Positions 1 through 7,709 of a DNA stretch of 64,000 nt are shown piece by piece (the stretch's first letter is position 1; the number at the start of each line of letters is the position of its first letter). Location of the stretch: NCBI RefSeq assembly GCF_900110675.1, contig NZ_FOEN01000006.1:62001-126000 (forward strand), read 5' to 3'. The notes beneath the pieces are model-generated. The model ran no database searches and had not been told where the DNA came from. It was given only the letters and a program-made list of their open reading frames with translations. A program made the translations under genes and the position numbers. The DNA is from Ignavigranum ruoffiae (GTDB taxonomy: Bacteria > Bacillota > Bacilli > Lactobacillales > Aerococcaceae).

Positions 1-247
1 ACAAATGAGAAGTGAATAGTAATAACTTATTTGCCAGAATAGAGATACAGTGGCTGGTGGAAACTGTACAAGTAAGTTGTGAATCCACACTTTATTCAAC
101 CTATGAACTCAAGTGATTGATTAAATAGCGTCGGCCATCCCCGTTATGGATAGTGAGTGTAAATAGTGGTTAAAGTCTTCACTATTTGAAATCGGGTGGT
201 ACCGCGAACGAGCCTTCGTCCCAGATGGGAGAAGGCTCTATTTTTTT
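1..247 (+). promoter_or_regulatory. T-box leader of serS
   Basis: This is an untranslated leader upstream of serS. It carries the T-box core GGGTGGTACCGCG at 194-206, followed at once by a GC-rich hairpin (210-238) and a run of T. In the T-box family, uncharged tRNA binds the leader and favours the antiterminator over this terminator; here the tRNA would be tRNA-Ser. The 5' boundary is uncertain because the window starts inside or just before stem I. I did not assign the specifier codon. Confidence 0.9.
210..247 (+). terminator. Regulated terminator of the serS T-box
   Basis: GAGCCTTC (210-217) pairs with GAAGGCTC (231-238) and is followed by TATTTTTTT. The 5' arm lies directly after the T-box core, as expected for mutually exclusive antiterminator and terminator folds. 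Confidence 0.88.
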
Positions 248-270
248 AATGAAAATTATGGAGGGATTCG

Positions 271-1563
271 ATGTTAGACCGCAAATTATTAAGAAATAAT
301 TTTGAACAAGTCGCTGAGAAATTATCGCACCGGGGTGTTGATCGGCAACTATTGGAACGTTATCTGGATTTGGACCAACAACGTCGTGATTTAATCGTCA
401 AAGTCGAAGAAGCTAAGAAGACCAGAAATCAAGTGACCGGCGAGATTGCTCAATTGAAACGCCAACAAGCGGATGCCAGTGATAAAATCGAAGAAATGAA
501 AGCAATCGGTGTCAATATTAAAGACATGGATCAAGAGTTAGAAACCTTAGTTCAGAAAATTGAAGCCATTGAATTTCGCTTACCAAATCTACCACATGAA
601 GACGTGCCGATTGGTGAAGATGAAGATGATAATGTAGAAATTCGTCGATGGGGAGACCTTCCGGAATTCGATTTCCAACCGTTAAATCATTGGGATATTG
701 CAGAAAATTTAGGCATTTTAGATTTTGATCGGGGAGCAAAAGTAGCCGGGGCGCGCTTTGTATATTATCGCGGGTTAGGGGCACGCTTAGAGCGGGCTGT
801 TTATAATTTTATGTTAGATACCCATACCCAGAAAAATGGCTATCGTGAAATGATTCCACCATATATGGTAAATCAAACGGCGATGTTTGGTACTGGTCAA
901 TTTCCTAAATTTAAAGAGGATGTCTTTGAACTCAAAGATGATCGTGGCTTAGTCTTAATTCCTACAGCTGAAGTTCCTTTAACGAATTATTACGCTCAAG
1001 AAATCTTAGACCTTGAACAGCTTCCAGTGAAAATGACGGCCATGTCACCTTCTTTCAGGTCTGAAGCTGGCTCAGCGGGTCGAGATACCCGAGGCTTAAT
1101 CCGTATGCATCAGTTCCATAAAGTGGAATTAGTCAAATTAGCTCATCCAGATCATTCATATGAAGAATTGGAAGAGATGACACAAGCAGCCGAGGGCATT
1201 TTACAAGCTTTAGAAATTCCTTATCGGACCATTGTTCTTTGTACTGGAGATATGGGCTTTTCTGCGGCTAAAACTTATGATATCGAAGCTTGGATTCCTG
1301 GTCAGGATACCTATCGTGAAATTTCTTCATGTTCTAATTGCGAAGACTTCCAAGCACGACGGGCGATGATTCGTTATCGGAACACCGATGGCAAGGCTGA
1401 GTACCTACACACCTTGAATGGATCTGGTCTAGCTGTAGGTCGAACAGTCGTCGCGATATTAGAAAATTATCAACAAGCCGATGGTTCAGTAAAAATTCCT
1501 CCAGTCTTAGTTCCTTATATGTCAGGAGTCACTGAAATTCGACCTGATAATGCCTTAGCCTAA
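271..1563 (+). CDS. serS: Seryl-tRNA synthetase
   Basis: Class II aminoacyl-tRNA synthetase that charges tRNA-Ser with serine in the cytoplasm. At 430 residues it has the usual bacterial length. The N-terminal ~110 residues form the long antiparallel coiled-coil arm (rich in E, K and Q) that reads the tRNA-Ser variable arm. The class II core follows, with [20 protein letters not shown] (motif 2 region) and the serine-site segment [21 protein letters not shown] at 260-265 sits just upstream of the ATG. The gene is controlled by the T-box leader and ends before a bidirectional terminator shared with the convergent metal ATPase gene. Confidence 0.97.
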   Translation: MLDRKLLRNNFEQVAEKLSHRGVDRQLLERYLDLDQQRRDLIVKVEEAKKTRNQVTGEIAQLKRQQADASDKIEEMKAIGVNIKDMDQELETLVQKIEAIEFRLPNLPHEDVPIGEDEDDNVEIRRWGDLPEFDFQPLNHWDIAENLGILDFDRGAKVAGARFVYYRGLGARLERAVYNFMLDTHTQKNGYREMIPPYMVNQTAMFGTGQFPKFKEDVFELKDDRGLVLIPTAEVPLTNYYAQEILDLEQLPVKMTAMSPSFRSEAGSAGRDTRGLIRMHQFHKVELVKLAHPDHSYEELEEMTQAAEGILQALEIPYRTIVLCTGDMGFSAAKTYDIEAWIPGQDTYREISSCSNCEDFQARRAMIRYRNTDGKAEYLHTLNGSGLAVGRTVVAILENYQQADGSVKIPPVLVPYMSGVTEIRPDNALA

Positions 1564-1663
1564 AAGAATAGAATCGGATTTATATTCAATCAAGCTCGCT
1601 GATCTGTATGGTAATCTTTCTTTCTTTGCGTTAAAAAAGAATGCTACGATTCATGAGACCAAA

Positions 1664-1700
1664 AAAAAGATCTCCCAGACCAAGTCTAGGGGATCTTTTT
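1664..1700. terminator. Bidirectional terminator between serS and the metal ATPase gene
   Basis: Inverted repeat AAAAAGATCTCCCAGAC / GTCTAGGGGATCTTTTT, with A-tract and T-tract arms, lies between two convergent genes. It can act in either direction. Confidence 0.8.
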
Positions 1701-1731
1701 GAAGTTAAGTAATCTTTTCAATAGGTTTAAG

Positions 1732-3630
1732 TTAAGCTTTATTTTGATAATTATAAGCTAACATTCTCAAACCGTTAAGAATGACCAGAATAGTCGAGCC
1801 TTCGTGACCAACAACACCAATCGGCAAGTTAATCGCTTGGAATAGATTGGAAATAATTAGTAAGACAATCACAGAGAGTGAGAAGATAATATTTTGCTTG
1901 GTAATCTGATGCATCTTATGTGATAGACCAATGGCGAATGGTAATTGATCTAGACTATCTTTAATCAAGACAATATCTGAAGTTTCCATAGCGATGTCGG
2001 TCCCTGAACCCATCGAGATCCCCACATTGGCAGTGGCTAAAGCAGGGGCATCGTTGATTCCATCACCGACCATGGCCACACTGTTATATTTCTCTTGCAA
2101 ATCTTTCACATGGCTGACTTTATCCTGAGGTAATAGATTGGCCCGCACTTCATCAATTCCTAATTCTTTAGCAATATATTTGGCGGTTTTTTCTTGGTCT
2201 CCAGTTAACATGACGGTTTGAATCCCAAGTTTATGAAGTTCATCGATAGCTGATTTACTTTCAGCCTTTAATTCATCCATTAAAGCAAAGTAAGCCAGTA
2301 ATTGATTATTGGCTGAAACGTAGATGACCGTGGCTCCTTGGGTTTGCAGCTCATCGATTTTGGCGAGAGATTCTTGGCCAATTTTTTCGGTTAAGTTATC
2401 AATAACGAAGTTTCTTGAACCAATCTTCCAAGATTGATTGAATGCTTGAACTTCTAAGCCTTTACCGGTGATATCTTTCACGTCATCTAATTGAATCAGT
2501 GGAGTATCTTCTAAATGATCCAATATTGCGGTGGCAATTGGGTGAGTGGATCCATTCTCTGCTGCTTTAATGACTTGATTAACGGCTTGACGATCAGCCG
2601 CTTCTTCATAGAATACTTCGTGGACTTCGGGTTTGCCAATCGTTAAGGTTCCTGTTTTATCAAAGATAATCGCTTTAAGATCAGTCAATTGCTCAACGGT
2701 ATCCGCGCCTTTAAAGATAATTTCCTTCTTTGCCGCTCTTGAAATAGCTGATAAGTTGGTTGGGGCAGCTGAAGCTACTAGGGCACAAGGTGAAGCGACG
2801 GTTAATAAGACCATGCCTCGATAGAAGGCTTCTGATAAGGTCCAACCAAAGATAGATGGGGCTAGAATAATGAATAGGGGAACAGCAATTAAGACAATCT
2901 TGACATAGTTGTCTTCAATTCCTTTAATAAAACTATCAGTTTTTGAAGGAGAATTTTGCGCTTCTTCAACCATTTTAATAATTTTGGAAAAGAGGGTGTC
3001 CTCATTCTCAACACTGACTTCCATATCAAAGGTTTCTTCTTCATTGATGGTCGCGCCAATCACATCGTCACCTGTTTCCTTAGTCACAGGAACGGGTTCA
3101 CCGGTAATGGAGGCTTCATTAATTACCGCATGTTTGCTAAGAAGTTTCCCGTCGATAGGAACAGATTCTCCTTTACGAACTTGAACCTTATCACCGATCT
3201 TTAATTCATTGGTGGGAACTTCAATAATTTGACCATCGTTATTATATTTGCGGGCGGTATCCGGTGTCATCTTCATTAATTTAGTAATGGCATCGCGACT
3301 TTTAGCCATGGCCATAACTTCAAGGGATTCTGAAAGTGAGAAGATAAAGATGAGCAAGGCACCTTCCGTCCAATAACCGATAATACAAGCACCTACTGCT
3401 GCTAGAATCATTAAGACGTCCACACTCAGATGATAATCTTGAACTAATTCTAAATAGGCGTTTTTAGCTGAATTATAGCCTCCAATTAAGAAAGCCAAGA
3501 TAAAAATAGGCACACTTGTATCATTTGTTTGTGAATATTTAAGGATAAAGCCAATAATGATTAGCAGACCACTGATAATAGTCAGCGTCATTTCTTTATT
3601 TTCTTTAACCCAACTTTTTATTGATTGCAT
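1732..3630 (-). CDS. P1B-4-type metal-exporting ATPase, probably Fe(II)/Co(II)/Zn(II) efflux
   Basis: Membrane P-type ATPase of the P1B (heavy-metal) class. Visible elements are TGEP of the actuator domain, the transmembrane metal motif SPC (in TVASPCALVAS), the phosphorylation site DKTGTLT, and TGDQ and GDGINDAPAL of the ATP-binding domain. The last helices carry HEGST-ILVILNGLR. SPC plus HEG(G/S)T is the signature of subgroup P1B-4 (PfeT/ZosA, FrvA, PmtA, CtpD) and not of the CPC-type Cd/Cu exporters. There is no N-terminal HMA domain. The second of two Met codons (3628-3630) is chosen because the AGGAGG at 3639-3644 is 8 nt from it but only 2 nt from the first. A PerR-type box in the promoter supports iron efflux under peroxide stress; the metal itself is inferred. 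Confidence 0.88.
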   Translation of the reverse strand: MQSIKSWVKENKEMTLTIISGLLIIIGFILKYSQTNDTSVPIFILAFLIGGYNSAKNAYLELVQDYHLSVDVLMILAAVGACIIGYWTEGALLIFIFSLSESLEVMAMAKSRDAITKLMKMTPDTARKYNNDGQIIEVPTNELKIGDKVQVRKGESVPIDGKLLSKHAVINEASITGEPVPVTKETGDDVIGATINEEETFDMEVSVENEDTLFSKIIKMVEEAQNSPSKTDSFIKGIEDNYVKIVLIAVPLFIILAPSIFGWTLSEAFYRGMVLLTVASPCALVASAAPTNLSAISRAAKKEIIFKGADTVEQLTDLKAIIFDKTGTLTIGKPEVHEVFYEEAADRQAVNQVIKAAENGSTHPIATAILDHLEDTPLIQLDDVKDITGKGLEVQAFNQSWKIGSRNFVIDNLTEKIGQESLAKIDELQTQGATVIYVSANNQLLAYFALMDELKAESKSAIDELHKLGIQTVMLTGDQEKTAKYIAKELGIDEVRANLLPQDKVSHVKDLQEKYNSVAMVGDGINDAPALATANVGISMGSGTDIAMETSDIVLIKDSLDQLPFAIGLSHKMHQITKQNIIFSLSVIVLLIISNLFQAINLPIGVVGHEGSTILVILNGLRMLAYNYQNKA

Positions 3631-3652
3631 AAGCATAACCTCCTATAACCCT

Positions 3653-3681
3653 ATTATACATTAGAATCATTCTAAATACAA
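3653..3681 (-). promoter_or_regulatory. Sigma-A promoter of the P1B-4 ATPase gene
   Basis: On the minus strand, a -35 TTGTAT (3676-3681) and a -10 TATAAT (3653-3658) are separated by exactly 17 bp. The spacer is almost wholly filled by the inverted repeat at 3661-3675. Confidence 0.75.
3661..3675. promoter_or_regulatory. PerR-type operator (7-1-7 inverted repeat)
   Basis: TTAGAATCATTCTAA is a perfect 7-1-7 palindrome, the layout used by PerR/Fur/Zur regulators and close to the Per box TTATAATnATTATAA. It sits between -35 and -10, where bound protein would block RNA polymerase. The same half-sites recur upstream of katA at 40979-40993. PerR as the regulator is inferred from the sequence and the two target genes; no perR gene is in the window. 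Confidence 0.7.
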
Positions 3682-3753
3682 CTATCTCTTGAATCAATCT
3701 AAGTTTTCTTTTTATTGATGTTGGCAGGACTAATTTGGTTAATAGTATTGTTT

Positions 3754-3811
3754 TTTAAAATAACCCAGATCATAACAAAGCCGTTGGAGGGGCTTTGCCA
3801 CGATCTAGGTT
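3754..3811 (-). terminator. Terminator downstream of uppP
   Basis: On the minus strand, AACCTAGATC...CAAAGCC pairs with GGCTTTG...GATCTGGGTT, with small internal bulges, and is followed by ATTTT. It lies just past the uppP stop codon and upstream of the ATPase promoter. Confidence 0.65.
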
Positions 3812-3831
3812 AGATGGAAGCTAATATACTA

Positions 3832-4665
3832 TTATTTAAGCACAAAGTAGAGCAAAATCAGCGCACCGAGGATAATTCGATAATATCCAAACGCTTTAAA
3901 GTCATGTCGTTTGATATAAGATAAAAGGAACTTAATCGCTAAGATGGAAACGATAAAAGCAATGACCATACCGATGCCTAGATAAACATATTCTAGACTT
4001 GTTAAGCCAAAGCCTAATTTGACCAGTTTCATCAGACTGGCACCAAACATAATGGGGACACTCATGAAGAAAGAAAATTCGGTCGCAACGAAGCGAGACG
4101 CGCCGAGAATTAAGGCACCAATAATGGTTGAACCTGAGCGTGAGGTTCCTGGAATAATGGCTAAGGCTTGGAAGAGGCCAATCTTAAAGGCTGTGGCGAA
4201 AGATAAGTCAGCCAAGGTTTGAATTTGAAAGGCATGCTTACCTTGTTTGTGACTTTCAATCCAAATAAAGCCAATCCCATAGACAATCAAGGCAATGGCC
4301 ACAACCACCGGGTTATAGAAATATTCATCCATATAATCATCAAGTACAAAGCCAAAGAGCACGGCTGGTAGCGAAGCAAAGGCGACCTTTAACCATAGAA
4401 TCCAGGTTTGTTTCCGTTCTCCAGGGTCTTTACTTAAACTAAAAGGATTTAATTTTTGGAAGTAAAGGACCAAAACGGCGATAATGGAACCTAATTGGAC
4501 TAAGACTAAGAAGAGCTCACGGAAGTTACTGCTTAAGCTTAGTGGCATAAAATCTTCAATCACAATCATATGACCGGTAGAAGAAATTGGCAACCATTCA
4601 GTAATTCCTTGAACAACACTAAGGATAATAATTTTAATTAATTCAAGTATATCTATATTTTCCAT
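3832..4665 (-). CDS. uppP: Undecaprenyl-diphosphatase (BacA/UppP family)
   Basis: Integral membrane phosphatase that converts undecaprenyl diphosphate to undecaprenyl phosphate, recycling the lipid carrier for peptidoglycan and teichoic acid synthesis. At 277 residues it is full length and strongly hydrophobic, with several membrane segments. The family signatures are present: the N-terminal WLPISSTGH segment and PGTSRSGST in the second repeat, which together form the active site. The start follows an AAAGGAG site. It is divergent from the PTS EIIA gene and appears to be a single-gene unit with its own terminator. Loss or overexpression in other bacteria alters bacitracin sensitivity (family knowledge). 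Confidence 0.95.
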   Translation of the reverse strand: MENIDILELIKIIILSVVQGITEWLPISSTGHMIVIEDFMPLSLSSNFRELFLVLVQLGSIIAVLVLYFQKLNPFSLSKDPGERKQTWILWLKVAFASLPAVLFGFVLDDYMDEYFYNPVVVAIALIVYGIGFIWIESHKQGKHAFQIQTLADLSFATAFKIGLFQALAIIPGTSRSGSTIIGALILGASRFVATEFSFFMSVPIMFGASLMKLVKLGFGLTSLEYVYLGIGMVIAFIVSILAIKFLLSYIKRHDFKAFGYYRIILGALILLYFVLK

Positions 4666-4734
4666 CGGCTACTCCTTTAAAAATTGATATTCAGAGAAAT
4701 AATCCGAACTTATTTCAGTTCCGATAATAGAGTG

Positions 4735-4756
4735 TAACATAAGTTTATGTTAAAAT
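4735..4756 (+). promoter_or_regulatory. Extended -10 promoter with inverted repeat upstream of the EIIA gene
   Basis: TAACATA-agtt-TATGTTA (4735-4752) is a perfect inverted repeat that runs into an extended -10, TGtTAAAAT (4748-4756). No good -35 is visible. The overlap suggests an operator for an unknown repressor controlling the lone PTS EIIA gene. Confidence 0.45.
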
Positions 4757-4784
4757 GAAATAAATTTAAAGAGAGGATGAGAAG

Positions 4785-5288
4785 ATGTTTGATTTTTTGA
4801 GAAAAAATAAAAACAAAGAAGAGAAAGTCAAAGAATTCGACCTATTTGCGATGGTTGATGGTGAATTAGTGTCGATTGAAGAGGTAGAGGATCCGGTCTT
4901 TGCTCAACGTATGATGGGGGACGGCTTTGCTTTCAAGCCTACCAATGGCGAAGTTCAATCACCTTGCCAAGCTGAAATCTTAAATGTCTTTCCAACTAAA
5001 CATGCCATTGCTTTGAAAAATTCCGGAGTAGAAATTCTACTCCATTTCGGGATTGATACTGTGGCTCTAGAGGGGGCACCTTTTGAGGTTCAGGTTCAAG
5101 AAGGGGATCAGGTCTCTCCCAATACTGACTTAGCAAAAATCGACTTATCAGCGATTAAGGAAGCAGGCAAAGATGATATTATGATTGTTATTTTGACCAA
5201 TGGCAATGAAACGGTTGAAGAAATGATTATCGATCAATATGGCCCGGTTAAACGTGGCGACAAGATTGGTAGCATCCGCGTTAAATAA
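4785..5288 (+). CDS. PTS glucose-type EIIA component (Crr-like)
   Basis: Cytoplasmic phosphocarrier of the phosphotransferase system. It accepts phosphate from HPr and passes it to an EIIB domain of a glucose-family permease. The fold signatures are clear: GEV-x-SP-x-QAEI and the two active-site histidines, His73 (PTKHAIAL) and His88 (LLHFGIDTV, the residue phosphorylated in the family). The 167 residues match a single EIIA domain, preceded by a short charged tail rich in Lys. No EIIB or EIIC gene is adjacent, so it probably serves permeases encoded elsewhere that lack their own EIIA. A palindrome overlaps its promoter, and a strong terminator follows. Confidence 0.92.
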   Translation: MFDFLRKNKNKEEKVKEFDLFAMVDGELVSIEEVEDPVFAQRMMGDGFAFKPTNGEVQSPCQAEILNVFPTKHAIALKNSGVEILLHFGIDTVALEGAPFEVQVQEGDQVSPNTDLAKIDLSAIKEAGKDDIMIVILTNGNETVEEMIIDQYGPVKRGDKIGSIRVK

Positions 5289-5311
5289 ATATAAGAAAGT
5301 CTATTAATAAA

Positions 5312-5346
5312 AATAACCCTCGCAGAAACTATCTGCGAGGGTTATT
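5312..5346. terminator. Bidirectional terminator
   Basis: AATAACCCTCGCAG (5312-5325) pairs perfectly with CTGCGAGGGTTATT (5333-5346) around a 7-nt loop, between the convergent EIIA and lactonase genes. Confidence 0.88.
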
Positions 5347-5364
5347 CGATATTATCGTTTCATT

Positions 5365-6384
5365 TTAGAAGGGAATGATAGATACACTTTCAGGAATTTC
5401 CGTATCATTATTGGCAAATTTCAAGCGACCATCTTGAGGATTGCGTCGGAATACACTGACAAAATCACTATCTTGGTGAGGAACTAATAAATATTCTTCA
5501 TTTTCGTCAAGGGCGAAATCACGCGGAATTTGGCCAACGGTATCGATACTTTGAATCCGTTCTAACTGACCTTGTTCATCGACAGCAAAGACAGAAATGT
5601 AGTTGGCAAAACGGGTTGAACAGTATAGAAACTTACCATCGCGAGTCATTTTGATGGCTGCGCCACTAGCTTCTCTCAACTGATCTTGATCCAAGGCGGC
5701 AACAGCATCTTGCTCAATGAGTTGGTCATTTTCGTTGACGGTCATCCGATGAATATAATTGTCATATTCACCAATAACATAAATGATCGGTAATGTTGGA
5801 TGGTGGATGAAGTGGCGCGGCCCCACACCTTCAGCTAAACTAAAGCTTTGCCGATAAACCAGTTGACCATCTTCTTTAATATCGAATAGTTCGATCAGGT
5901 CTTGCCCTAAATTACAGGCATATAATAGCTTTTGACTAGGATCGGCCCAGGTAAAATGCATTTGCACTGGCGCTGATAAGTCTGGGTGAAATTCTTTGAC
6001 GGCCACTTTTTGAAGATGGCTTAATTGTTCCTGTTGAAATTGATAAACATCAATGCATCCTTGGTGATAATTCGCTAAGTAAAGGGTCTGGCAAGGTTCA
6101 TAATAGCTAATATGGCAGGCATTAATTTGGCTGGCTAGACAGCGATCGATTTCTTGCCAACGCTGATCTTTTTCCTGTAAAGCAATAACCCCAGCTTGAT
6201 TGCCATCCTGAATCAAGGCAAAAAGGGTGGAATGGGCTTTATCTGTGCAGACATAAGTAGGTTTATCTAATTTAAAAATCAAACGGGAGTTTTCTAATTT
6301 ACCGGTTTCAGAATCAAGGATGGCCTCATGAATCCCTTGATTGATGCGTTTAGTATAGCCACCGAAAATAAATTTTTGTTTCAT
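5365..6384 (-). CDS. Lactonase family beta-propeller, probable 6-phosphogluconolactonase
   Basis: Member of the seven-bladed lactonase (YkgB/Pgl) family. In characterised members it hydrolyses 6-phosphogluconolactone in the oxidative pentose phosphate pathway. At 339 residues it has the family length and no signal peptide. It starts with FIFGGYTKRINQGIH, the usual first strand. Repeated blades such as GPRHFIHHPTLPIIYVIGE and DGKFLYCSTRFANYISVF, and the C-terminal IPRDFALDENEEYLLVPHQD, follow the family pattern. AAAGGAG precedes the start. No other pentose phosphate genes are nearby, so the exact substrate rests on family membership. Confidence 0.85.
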   Translation of the reverse strand: MKQKFIFGGYTKRINQGIHEAILDSETGKLENSRLIFKLDKPTYVCTDKAHSTLFALIQDGNQAGVIALQEKDQRWQEIDRCLASQINACHISYYEPCQTLYLANYHQGCIDVYQFQQEQLSHLQKVAVKEFHPDLSAPVQMHFTWADPSQKLLYACNLGQDLIELFDIKEDGQLVYRQSFSLAEGVGPRHFIHHPTLPIIYVIGEYDNYIHRMTVNENDQLIEQDAVAALDQDQLREASGAAIKMTRDGKFLYCSTRFANYISVFAVDEQGQLERIQSIDTVGQIPRDFALDENEEYLLVPHQDSDFVSVFRRNPQDGRLKFANNDTEIPESVSIIPF

Positions 6385-6515
6385 AAAGAACTCCTTTCAA
6401 GAGCATTGATACATTGATAAGTATAACATAAATATTTGCTAGATATTTTATTAAAAAAAGAAATTTCGGCCAAACTATGATAGAATAAGCAGAGCGTAAA
6501 GGGAAGGTGATCAGA

Positions 6516-7709
6516 ATGAACCCCTCACAAAAAGAAAGTAAAAAACCATTTGTCGATCGCTTATTTAGTAACAAAACGATCGTCACTTTATTTGGTATTT
6601 TAATCTTTATTTTAATTATTTTTCTATTGACTCAAATATCCTACTTGTTTAGTCCCCTGGGACAATTATTTTCAATCATCGGTTTTCCGATTATTGGAGC
6701 TGGGGTCTTGTATTATTTATTTATCCCCATGATTGAAAGGTTGGAAGTCTATGGTGTGAAGCGCCAATTTTCCATTTGGATTATTTTTCTAGTAATTATT
6801 ATTCTCCTGGTCTGGGGAAGTCTGAGCTTATTCCCAGTGCTACAGAATCAAACCAATTCTTTTATTGAGAATCTACCCTTCTATATTGAGCAATTTGGTA
6901 ATCTTCTTGAGGATATGCGGAAGAATAGTAGCCAAGGAAATTCTGGAACTTTTATGAATAACATTCTAGAATCAATAGACTTGCAGGCTCTAGGGGAGAA
7001 TTTAAATCAAATGATTACCCGTTCGATTGAAAACATTGGTGGCGTCATTGGGACCGTCACCCAGGTTGTGGCAGGACTGGTGACGATTCCAGTTGTATTA
7101 TATTATTTGCTTCTGCAAGGACAGAATGTGCCTAACCAATTGATTAAATTGGTACCGAGCAAACAACGCGATTGGTTCAAGCGAGTCCTATACAATTGTA
7201 ACTACCAAATTTCCCAATATATTCGTGGCCAGATTATGGTCGCCATTATTGTGGGAATTATGTTTGCTATTCTTTATGCCATCATAGGGTTAGATTACGG
7301 GATTTCTTTGGCGGTCTTAGCAGGAATCTTAAATGTGATTCCTTATTTGGGATCGATTATTTCATTTATTCCGGCCTTCTTTATTGCTTTATTTATGGGG
7401 CATATGATGGTCTTTAAATTTTTGATTGCAGTGATGGTTGAACAAACGATTGAAGGGCGGATTGTGGCGCCTCAAGTCTTAGGAAATAACTTACAAATCC
7501 ACCCAGTCACCATTTTATTTATTTTATTAGGTGCGGGGAAATTATTCGGCTTAACAGGTGTGATTCTTGGGGTCCCAATTTATGCAGTGATTAAAGTGAT
7601 TGTTAAAGAATTATTTGTGATTTATCAAGTGAAGTCAGGTTTGTATGACGAGAGTGATATTATCGGGGTGAATCATGAACAAACATCTAAATCCATGCCA
7701 ATGGATTAG
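6516..7709 (+). CDS. AI-2E family (PerM/YdbI-type) membrane transporter
   Basis: Multi-spanning inner-membrane protein of the AI-2E/PerM superfamily. Members are implicated in Na+/H+ exchange or autoinducer export, so the substrate here is unknown. A hydrophobic helix pair lies at the N-terminus, with a soluble segment around residues 100-165. The C-terminal half has the conserved GLDYGISLAVLAGILNVIPYLGSIISFIPA and EGRIVAPQVLGNNLQIHP segments. The ATG at 6516 is preferred over an in-frame GTG at 6507 because the SD-like GGGAAGGTGATC overlaps the GTG. TGaTAGAAT at 6478-6486 may be an extended -10. The 3' end overlaps the next gene by 35 nt, suggesting translational coupling. Confidence 0.88.
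   Translation: MNPSQKESKKPFVDRLFSNKTIVTLFGILIFILIIFLLTQISYLFSPLGQLFSIIGFPIIGAGVLYYLFIPMIERLEVYGVKRQFSIWIIFLVIIILLVWGSLSLFPVLQNQTNSFIENLPFYIEQFGNLLEDMRKNSSQGNSGTFMNNILESIDLQALGENLNQMITRSIENIGGVIGTVTQVVAGLVTIPVVLYYLLLQGQNVPNQLIKLVPSKQRDWFKRVLYNCNYQISQYIRGQIMVAIIVGIMFAILYAIIGLDYGISLAVLAGILNVIPYLGSIISFIPAFFIALFMGHMMVFKFLIAVMVEQTIEGRIVAPQVLGNNLQIHPVTILFILLGAGKLFGLTGVILGVPIYAVIKVIVKELFVIYQVKSGLYDESDIIGVNHEQTSKSMPMD

Noticed and set aside
194-206. Near-identical GGTGGTACCnCG segments at 194, 37852 and 59774 as a dispersed repeat
   Set aside because: These are the conserved T-box cores of serS, ileS and valS leaders, not a mobile or repeat element.
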